Assembly: GCA_034440615.1 (NCBI GenBank)
Contig: JAOTOM010004132.1
Span: 164,179 to 228,178 of the forward strand
DNA length: 64,000 bases
From: Ashinkailepas kermadecensis
Taxonomy: Eukaryota; Arthropoda; Thecostraca; Neolepadidae
Direction: 5' to 3'
Shown here: piece by piece, positions 56,277-64,000 of the stretch
Numbering within the stretch: position 1 is the stretch's first letter
Layout: each line of letters opens with the position of its first letter
The notes under the pieces: generated by a model
Seen by the model: only the letters and a program-made list of their open reading frames with translations
Told to the model about the DNA's origin: nothing
The model's database searches: none
Translations under genes and position numbers: made by a program

Positions 56277-58960
56277 CTGCCGGACGGGGACCAGTGTCAG
56301 AGCACGTACGTACGGATCTTTTATCGGCCGACGTCAGGTAGCGGTCCGGTGTCGGAGCATGTACGGGAAGCTGAACAGTAGCGGCCACGACACGGCCAGG
56401 CGTCTGTGCGAGATGTACGAACAAAAGGCCAGTCAAGAAGCAGCATGGACAGACCGATGTCAAGATGTTTGTGAACGGAAGAGCGATGTTGGGTGTGTGG
56501 GTAGGAGACTGGTGTCAATAAGTGTACGGCACGGCTAGCGTCATCCACTTCTTCCAAGCAAAACACATTGTTGTCCATGGGGTCTCTTCGGTTCTTAAGG
56601 GTACCTACCTTGGTAACTAGGTACATGGGTATTATTGCAGTTTATGGTAACCATGAGATAACTTTTATGCACATTTTGCCTCCATGAAGCATACAAAGGG
56701 GTTAGGTTTGGTGAAATTAGGTTAAGCGAAGGTTTTGCTGTAAAGTAGACAAAGTTTAAATTATTATTTAGAATTCCTCCCCCCCAAAAAAAGTGTTTTT
56801 CTTCTTTAAACAGTTCAGGCTAGCTTAGGTTAGGCTAGGTTTATAAATTTGAAATTTTCAAAGATAAAATTGTTTGGAAATTTTTCATTTGGAACAAAAA
56901 TCAGTTTTTGTTTATACATGGAAGGTTAGGTTAGGTTAGGTTAGGTTAGGCATGTTACATCATTTTTTTCTTGACTTTGAACGTTACTTTTTATGCTATA
57001 TCATGATATGATATTACCTCACTCCAAGCCTATTGTTGAGTGCTCTTTTGCCTCCCAACTGAAAAGTATGTATTTGCTGAGGTAATAAGTGGTCACATGT
57101 TCAGCACATTCATAAACATTGCATTAGAAGAAGAAATTGAAAGAAATCAGAAATTACCTTAAACTGAAAATTTACCAATATGCCAAACTACTTACCTACC
57201 TACCTAGGTAGGTAGGTATTCCAGAGAAAGCAACTTATTCTGATACAAATGGCATAATATATTTAAAAACGATGATTTATGAGTGAATCACATGTGAGGA
57301 ATAGGTTCATTATGAACAACTGTATTACCATAACTAGGTAGGTAGGTAGGTACCCACCTTGGAAGTACAACAAATGCCGATGAAATGGGACCGTCCTCCA
57401 ACAACCTAAAGATGAAGAACTGGATGTAGAACTATGCTAAGGGCCTTGAAGTGGTCTACTCTATGTAAATGTAATGTAAATTGTAAATAAATTACTATGC
57501 AAATGGCCTTGGGCCTACTAGTGCTCCCGGTGCTACCTACAAAAGCATGAGGATGGAAAATGTAGCAAATGCGGAAAGTCTGCCGCATATTCACATGTGT
57601 TAGATATACCATATAAAGGAATTCTACCCCCTGAAAAACATCAGGGAGGGACAAACATTAAGACAGATGTGCTGCTGCCATTCTCCACCAGAATATATTA
57701 CTTTAACATACAGGAGCTTGAAATTTTAATGGCATAGTAATGAAATAGGAAAGCCTAGCGTAACCTATTTGAATTTAATGTAACCTAAAGTAATATAATC
57801 TCATTGTACTTCTTGAAATTAACAAGCAATAACTACTAATTCAAACGATATGATAATTAAATAGGAAAACCTAACCTAGTCGAAACTAACAAACTGAACT
57901 AATCTAACTAATATATTATAATGTAAAAAACAAGTTTTTACTGGTTCAGGTTTGACCACATAGAAGCAGCAGTAGGGCTCTTCTCCTAGATAGGGGAAGC
58001 AGGGGAGGGTAATGGGCGCTAAATGACCAAACCTGGTCGATGCGCCCTAAAACCCAAATAACCAACCAAGCAGGGGAGGGTAACCAAACAAGTTCCATTT
58101 CCTGAACACCTACCTTTGGACGTCTCCTGCATCACATTCAGTGTAAATAACACGATTGTGGTATTCGTGAACAATGGAATGGTCTCTATTGAAATACAAA
58201 GGTCTGATTGCATAGTTCTTGTGATTCTTTGTGTACAGCTAGCAAAGGCCACAGGCACCATTTTCAGGTGTACAAGCTATTTGGTTTAAGAAAACAAGGA
58301 GGAAGTGTCCTACAATTCTTTTTTGAAATTGCACAGGTATTTTTTAGTGGCTACTAATAACCTGTACCACAACAGCTACAGTGAATTAATCCTGCACAAC
58401 CAATTTGCATGTTCAGAATACAGCACACTACTATGAAATAATTGTTCTAAAGTTCCTCTTTGTGAGTGGTTAGAGGATTTTAAATGAAAGGAACTGTTTG
58501 AATATGGATAGTTGGTTCATTTTTGCATTTGGTAAACACCATACATTTACTGGTTTGCCATACAGAAGCAGCAGCAGTAAGGTTGGTTGGTTATTGGTTT
58601 TACGACACGTCGACCGTTGAGTCATGTAGCGTCGCCAATCTCTCACGCCGATTGGTCGCGGGCGAAGAGTAGCGACAGGTGAGACTCGAACCCACAACCT
58701 TTCGATTGTGAGACGAGCATCTTACCCCTAGACCACTCGTCCCCAAAGAGGAATAGGTACTCCTTGGAATGAAAGTGTGCCCTCCCAAAAAGAAAAGGTG
58801 CCCCTTCAGTGTGTTCGACTGCACCTCAACCCTGCTCAACGGGTTTTTAGCCAATGGCGCCTTCCAGGTTATTTTTACAGCGGCGCCACCCTGAAGAATG
58901 GCAAAGAAACATGGTACACCTCGAGACCAGTGCACCCGTAACAATTTATGGATCTGCCGC

Positions 58961-59031
<71 letters not shown>

Positions 59032-62000
59032 CATAATATCGAATCATATTACATGCCAAGCATTCACATTTGCCAAGCGACATATTTCTGACCTCCACTC
59101 CCGGTGGAGTGGGAGACTACCTTTTCCATCCGTGTCTATTCAAACCTAAGTCGCCACTTTCGGCTCAAAGGACTCAGCACTTGATAGCACCACATTGATT
59201 ACAGAGACAACGCATTGATCCCACCGCTGGCACTCACCCGTGTCCGGATGTATGCTGGGGAACTCATAAATATGCTCGCATGTGTTCTTTGAGTTCGGGA
59301 TACAGAACCCGAACTCGAAGTCGAACGTCTTGAGCAGTTTGTTGCGAAAGAAGTGGCGCTCTACCATGCGGAAACTGTTGACGGCTTTTGGTCCGATCGT
59401 GAACTCCACGCTGCAACAGGGGCTACGCTGTAACAGGGGCAACAGGGACAACGGTGTAACAGGAGCACGCTGTAACAGGGATAAAGCTGTAACAGTGGCA
59501 ACAGAGATAACGCTGTAACAGGGGCAACGCTGCAACATGGGCAAATTTGCAACAGGGGCAACGCTGCAACATGAGCAATGCTGCAACAGGAACAACGCGC
59601 CGTAACAGGATCAACGCCGCAACAGGAGCAACGCGCCGTAACAGGATCAACGCTGCAACAGGAACAACGCTGCAACAGGAGCAATGCTACAACAGGGGCA
59701 ACGCTACAAGAGGAGTAAGTCGCTCACGATGGGTGTCGTGACTTCACAATAGAACCATAGCATGGCACGAACAAGCGGAAGGCATCACGGCCAGCGACAA
59801 GATAAGGCATGATGTAGCAAGGTACTCCTCGACAAAAACCTCAACAAATTGGCAGTGACTTCACAAAAATATCGACATGATGCACAAAACAGAAAGGTGC
59901 TCCAACCTTCCATTTCGTTTATTTTAAACGGTTTCTGAAAACACTTCAGTCTCGGGCAATTTCCTGCATCTTTGGTTCCGTGTATGACCTTCATTTACGA
60001 CGCACCGACTGGTGCGGACGTATCAGTATCGTCAACCCACAACACTGGTTCTTCGTGGCCGAGGATCAGCGACAGCATGGGCCAGCGCGCTGGCCCAAAT
60101 TGTATTTCCAACGCTACAGCGTTGGAAATACCGGGCCATTTTGCACTGCACTCCAAACAGCATGAGTGGACAAATCCACCTGCCTTGCACATTGTAGCAT
60201 GGTCAACCAAATGACCTTGACCGGTTGCTACGAGGCTCCCTGGTGGCATGGGCCAGCAGGCCGATCGAGTGGTAGTGTGCAAGAAGGCATTACCCGGCCG
60301 CTTTTGTTCTCAAACGAACCTTCCAGTAATGGCTCATATTTCCGACTCTACAACATGCTGACTGAGAGACGACTGTTGTACTTCTAGACCAGCTCATCCT
60401 TTGTTCTTTTCCCGCAAATGTTACCGTTCGTAGCAATATATTGCGCAAGAAAATGTTCAAAACATAGTTAGCGATAGACAAAGCGAGTACATGAAAGAGT
60501 GCGCCTATGACAAGCATACTCCGGAGTGGAAGCCACCGTTCGCGTTCATATACGCGAATGGTACGGCGTTCGCCACCGAGGCGGCTGTCCAATTCTGCCT
60601 CCGCGTATCCTGTCTAGATAACGCAAACCAGATGGCTTGGAACACTAATTTGCGGTCATCGAGCGGGCACCGTTGGCCTTTCCAGCGTCGACTACACCAC
60701 ACGCGCGAACACAGTTGTAGTTTCGGACGTAACCCAATAACGTGCAACGACAAGCGCCGACTCGGTGTCGCCCCCCCCCCCCCCCCCCGCATCGACCGGG
60801 CCGACACGAGGTCACACGGTACACAACAGCCGCCTCCAGACAACACTAGCCAGAAACGGACGCCGTGCGCCACACCTTACCGCCCGTTAAGGGTGGACGC
60901 TCATAGTATTGCTGTACTGTACCACAGCAGTACTACACTGTACTACTGTGCTCAGAGTACTGTACTGTACCAGAACAGTACTGCATTGTACTGCTGCGCC
61001 CACAGTACTGTACTGTACCACAGCAGTACTGTACTGTACCACAGCAGTACTGTACTGTACTGCTGCACTCACAGTACTGTACTGTATCACAGCAGTACTG
61101 TTCTGTACCAAAGCAGTACCATACCAGGGCAAAATTGTCCTTCATGAGGTGGATTCGGGTGGCCAGGGCATTGGGATGGATTAGGGTTAAAAGTATTTCA
61201 GAACAGGATATTTGGAAAATGCAGCATGCTGCCAATCAAAATGGCGGCGATGACAAGTGCAGCAAAGCCATGATTGTCTAGGTTTAGATGCACTGAGTGT
61301 GCCATGCCACTGGGCAACGTCCCTCATCTCTAGCGGATGGCACTTTGCCACTGCTAGATTTGAAAAACTGGGCAACGTCAGCTTAGTAGGAAAAATGCCA
61401 GCACAGTATACCCCAAACATCGTCATCGTCTAGCCAATATAACGTCAAGCGTCAAGACAAGGGAAGCCTCCAACGGATATGACAGGAAAGCAGTGGTGCA
61501 ACATACGTGGCTCCGACCATCTTCAGCTTGAGGAACTTGGGCGTGAAGTGATAGCGCACCAGGCGGCCAGCGTCCGAGTTCGGATTCGGCACCTCCACCT
61601 CATCGACCTCACCTGTGGAAGTCATGGCACTGTGCTCACCGGGCAACACAACAGGAGAGAAGCCAAACAACGCAATCACCATACATCCGATCGACCATAG
61701 CCATAACACATCACATATAGGATCGTCATCCTACAACAGCGGTAGGTGGGTAGTTCAGACGTGTCTGTAAACTCACCAGAATGACTCTGTGGGCAACAGC
61801 TACCCACAGTCTAGCTGATACATTTGGGCGATTTCGGTAATAGAGGAATCAAGTGCCTGACTATTTATTCACCACACGTTCCGCCGAAGAAGCCGCGAAC
61901 GGACGAGCCATTAGCAGGCCACGCCTTCCCCACATCGTCACGTTTGATGATTCGGCAGGCCAACAGTGGCAACACGACCACTCACTGGCAGATGGCTTCA

Positions 62001-63330
62001 CGATCTCGAACAGCACCGCGCCAGAGTCTAGATCACGTATCTTGAACCGGGTGAAGTCGATGTTGAACACGTTCGCCTCGGGAGTGCACAGGTAATCTGC
62101 AAAGCAGCATACAAGTCAAAGGTAAAACTTAAACTGAAACTGGTGGTGGCCTCGTGCTCACAGGACCACGCACATCATGAGTCGTGTCGATGCGTGTACA
62201 CCTGCAACACGCATCTTATAACTTCATATTATGCATGAATGTTGGTTGGTTGGTTATTGGTTTTACGACACGTCGACCGTTGAGTCATGTAGCGTCGCCA
62301 ATTTCTCACGCCGATTGGTCGCGGGGGAAGAGTAGCGACAGGTGAGACTCGAACCCACAACCTTTCGATTGTGAGACGAGCATCTTACCCCTAGACCACT
62401 CGTCCCCTATGCATGAATGTATATGGGGGACAATAGATGATGTAAAACTTTACCTGTGGGCGGAATATAAGCACGATGCCAGATGCAATCACCTCCAGAT
62501 CACTCGCCAGCCTGACATAGTGGTACAAGTAAAGTGCAAACCTATGCACGCCGCTCTTGGCGGAGGCGTCTCTTAGTCACTTCACTAAGAAAGTGACATC
62601 CAATAAATCGTGAGTTCCAACTATTGTGCGCAAGATATTGCTCCAAATAAAACAGCAATCATACTTTCGAAAAAAAGGAACAACAATAGGTTTAATCAAT
62701 GCATCCTGATGCAACAAACATTCCTTTTACCATTTCCCTACAATCCATTCCCTAACAGTAGTAGCAGTAGTACTAGTCCTGTCAATCAAGGACTTTGGGA
62801 AATACAAGAACAGTTTTCGCTTCCCATGTCATCAGAAAATGATAGGGAAGCTTAAGGCAGGCCAAAACCAAGTATTCATAAAACCAAGTCTTCAATCTCT
62901 GAAGCTGAATCAAACATTTGCACAAGCCTGAATCAAGCCACAAGGCCAAGGTCAACTCTGACATCAACAACAAAGCCAGTGCTGACCTTTGGTCACCTTC
63001 TCCAATCGGAGGACGTCCTCCGGAGTGATCGCCTCCTTTGTCAGCAACAAGTCCTCAGTGATTGCCTCTGAAGGGGAGTAAACACAGTCAGAAGCATTTG
63101 TGTGGTATCAGCACACTGACTGGAATACATTCAATCAGAGCATAAGGGAAAATGGGAGGCACAAGCAGGTATGCCATGATAAAGATGCTTCAGTAGATCT
63201 AATCTAGCCTAGTGATAATACTTTATGAAAATGATCACATACCTTGACAGGATTTGACTAATGTGGTCTTGCTGGTACCAGATAGAATCCCAGTGCCCTT
63301 TTCTTTGGTAGTTCCTTTCTTGACACTCAT
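56170..63330 (-). CDS. unc119: UNC119 homologue, lipid-binding chaperone (complete six-exon gene)
   Basis: Exons on the minus strand: 63330-63243, 63067-62987, 62096-61986, 61612-61507, 59410-59238 and 56276-56170. All have GT/AG borders and all phases agree (666 nt, 221 residues plus stop). Family landmarks run in order: [13 protein letters not shown] (about 44-56), [15 protein letters not shown] (66-80), [24 protein letters not shown] (about 110-129), [60 protein letters not shown] and the end DYAYDA. UNC119 folds as an immunoglobulin-like beta sandwich that binds N-myristoylated proteins, such as transducin alpha and Src-type kinases, and delivers them to membranes and cilia with ARL2/ARL3. 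Length is close to that of known animal homologues (about 220-270). The N-terminal 40 residues are Lys/Thr/Ser-rich and poorly conserved, as usual. Confidence 0.96.
56925..56950 (+). repeat. Interstitial (TTAGG)5 tract
   Basis: Five perfect copies of the arthropod telomere repeat, with scattered single TTAGG/TTAGGC motifs upstream (56700-56845). Confidence 0.9.
57186..57356. repeat. (GGTA)n/(TACC)n clusters
   Basis: CTTACCTACCTACCTAGGTAGGTAGGTA forms a palindrome at about 57190-57219, and (GGTA)n recurs at about 57335-57354. Confidence 0.85.
57938..58582 (-). repeat. Dispersed repeat, copy 2
   Basis: Minus-strand match to 46338-46910. Its G-rich end (ATAGGGGAAGCAGGGGAGGG) is broken by the hairpin retroposon at 58013 and the other end by the SINE at 58581. 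A second copy of the CTGGTT..AGAAGCAGCAG end lies at 57940-57975, suggesting a tandem or composite insertion. Confidence 0.75.
58013..58067 (+). mobile_element. Hairpin micro-retroposon, best copy, 16-bp target duplication
   Basis: A 55-bp insert between two perfect copies of AAGCAGGGGAGGGTAA (57997-58012 and 58068-58083). GGGCGC..GCGCCC forms the outer stem and GACCA-AACC-TGGTC the inner stem; the tail is AACCCAAATAACCAACC. The uninterrupted target is recognisable from the 46338 copy of the host repeat. Confidence 0.95.
58581..58744 (-). mobile_element. tRNA-Val-like SINE, intact copy
   Basis: The minus strand reads GGGGACGAGTGGTCTAGGGG, then CTCGTCTCACAATCGAAAGG, TTGTGGGTTCGAGTCTCACC, the shared body, and the tail AACCAATAACCAACCAACC. 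Nearly identical to 62243-62407. Confidence 0.92.
58962..59030. repeat. (TA)n microsatellite
   Basis: About 33 TA dinucleotides inside unc119 intron 5. Confidence 0.97.
59238..59410 (-). CDS. unc119: unc119 exon 5
   Basis: Minus-strand acceptor CTGTTGCAG and donor GTGAGT. It reads [20 protein letters not shown], then [37 protein letters not shown]. This carries the most conserved core of the family, including the [16 protein letters not shown] strand pair. The acceptor is embedded in the repeat unit of the adjacent minisatellite. Confidence 0.96.
59404..59715. repeat. About 17-bp minisatellite built on a 3' splice-site motif
   Basis: On the minus strand the unit is GCCCCTGTTGCAGCGTT with variants (TTACAG, CATGTTGCAG), roughly 18-20 copies. 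The last copy supplies the real acceptor of exon 5. Confidence 0.9.
60079..60131. repeat. Two adjacent perfect inverted repeats
   Basis: GGGCCAGCGCGCTGGCCC (60079-60096, an 18-bp palindrome) is followed by GTATTTCCAACGC-TACA-GCGTTGGAAATAC (60102-60131, 13-bp arms). They lie inside unc119 intron 4 in a segment (59980-60380) that is open in several frames but has no recognisable product. Confidence 0.9.
60772..60788. repeat. C17 homopolymer
   Basis: Run of C following GTCGCC, inside unc119 intron 4. Confidence 0.9.
60905..61115. repeat. GTACTGTACTGTACC-type repeat
   Basis: Units GTACTGTACTGTACCACAGCA are repeated with CTCAGA or CTCACA spacers; GTAC palindromes recur every 5-10 bp. Open in all frames by composition. 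Confidence 0.9.
61507..61612 (-). CDS. unc119: unc119 exon 4
   Basis: Minus-strand acceptor TTCCACAG and donor GTATGT. It reads [20 protein letters not shown] then [14 protein letters not shown] and a split Thr codon. The [11 protein letters not shown] strand lines the lipid pocket in the known UNC119 fold. Confidence 0.96.
61986..62096 (-). CDS. unc119: unc119 exon 3
   Basis: Minus-strand acceptor CTTTGCAG and donor GTGAGT. It reads [20 protein letters not shown] then [21 protein letters not shown] and [10 protein letters not shown] are hallmark UNC119 sequences. Confidence 0.97.
62243..62407 (-). mobile_element. tRNA-Val-like SINE with 13-bp target duplication
   Basis: Flanked by perfect direct repeats TATGCATGAATGT (62230-62242 and 62408-62420). 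It is 165 bp with intact A and B boxes, an AACCAACCAAC tail, and only about two differences from the 58581 copy, so it inserted recently in unc119 intron 2. Confidence 0.95.
62987..63067 (-). CDS. unc119: unc119 exon 2
   Basis: Minus-strand acceptor CCCCTTCAG. The donor chosen is GTCAGC after ...GTGACCAAAG, which keeps KVTKDYLC continuous with exon 3; a nearer GTGACC donor (after AAG at 62997) breaks the phase. It reads [20 protein letters not shown] then RLEKVTK. Confidence 0.92.
63243..63330 (-). CDS. unc119: unc119 exon 1 (start codon)
   Basis: ATG at 63330-63328, reading [20 protein letters not shown] then KTTLVKSCQ, donor GTATGT. MSVxKK-type starts are known in insect Unc-119. It joins in phase 1 to exon 2. 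Confidence 0.88.
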
Positions 63331-64000
63331 TGTGATATGTTCAGGACAGTGCACTGCAAAACTGCTTTATTTGGTCAGTGCAAGACAGGATAGCCATGCC
63401 AACTGGCAGTGTAGACATAGATCACATCCTGTACCCAGGTAGCAAGTCAATGACAAATGCAAGCACAGGCCCAAAGCAACTACTTTGTCATCAACCAGCG
63501 GCACACTTCTTGACAACATCACAAACAAGGCTGACAAAATTGGAAAAGGCTTTGATCCTGTAACTAGCATGAAACAATGCACTTGTGCAGCCTGCATGGC
63601 TTCTTCAGCCACACATCTAGAATTTGAAATAGTTGTCGGATAGATGAAAAATAGCTGAGTTAACAGTAAAAAATAGTCAAATAATATTGATTGTTGATAG
63701 TGAAAAAGTCATAGTGTTCAGGCATGAAATAAGAGCCACAAGGGCCTATCTGGATTAAGCCTGTAAAGTGAAGATACTTATGAGTTTGGACAAAAAGATT
63801 CCTAACATCCTAACCTATCTGTAAAACTATATCCTACATTATAAAGAAGGTAACTACCAACATCCTGGACTGCAAAGTGTGACCAATGACTTGATGAGAC
63901 CTCGACATGATTAAAGCATAAACAACCTCATACACTTCCTATCTCACTATTTCAAACCACATGGGACACTGAACTGAATTTGACAGTATGGGATATTTCA
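63331..64000 (-). promoter_or_regulatory. unc119 5' flank
   Basis: Upstream of the unc119 start codon; it should include the 5' untranslated region and promoter, possibly with a non-coding first exon. I see no clear TATA box or other core element. Confidence 0.35.

Larger units (their letters stand above)
56277..59237 (-). other. unc119 intron 5, 3.0 kb
   Basis: Holds a (TTAGG)5 tract, GGTA/TACC repeats, copy 2 of the 570-bp repeat, a hairpin retroposon, a SINE and a TA microsatellite. Confidence 0.8.

Noticed and set aside
55796..56538. Plus-strand open frames over the unc119 3' end
   Set aside because: They are antisense to the unc119 last exon or its 3' flank and show no protein signature.

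Overview
This is invertebrate nuclear DNA, most likely from an arthropod. The real genes are split by introns with GT-AG ends, and coding exons are GC-rich. Introns and spacers are filled with minisatellites, tRNA-derived SINEs and other transposon remains. Support for an arthropod comes from a tandem Ras-association gene resembling insect Rau and a short interstitial (TTAGG)n tract. The species cannot be named from this window; a crustacean is only a guess.

Layout. (1) 3540-37421, plus strand: exons of a rau-like gene with two Ras-association (RA) domains, spread over about 34 kb. Six exons are recognised, including the stop codon. Splice phases predict one more small exon between 21751 and 29658, and 5' exons upstream of 3540 are not found. 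Its introns hold at least a dozen separate tandem arrays, several SINEs and copies of a tiny hairpin retroposon. (2) 37422-43208: intergenic. (3) 43209-43976, plus strand: an intronless single-pass membrane protein. (4) 43977-53357: a homopolymer-degraded stretch, a 3.1 kb hAT-like element with 8-bp target duplications, a 26-bp minisatellite and a decayed LINE. (5) 53358-54089, minus strand: an intronless paralogue of the 43 kb gene. (6) 56170-63330, minus strand: a complete six-exon unc-119 orthologue of 221 residues, with all splice phases consistent.

The three loci do not form an operon or pathway. Rau-like proteins act as Ras/Rap effectors. UNC119 is a chaperone for lipid-modified (myristoylated) cargo.

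The most interesting signals are these: the convergent pair of membrane proteins sharing a five-cysteine ectodomain with identical spacing (C-x9-C-x12-C-x16-C-x6-C), which I do not recognise as a known family; a roughly 55-70 bp hairpin retroposon present in several copies with clear target-site duplications; a minisatellite apparently grown from the 3' splice site of an unc-119 intron; and the non-autonomous hAT-like element.
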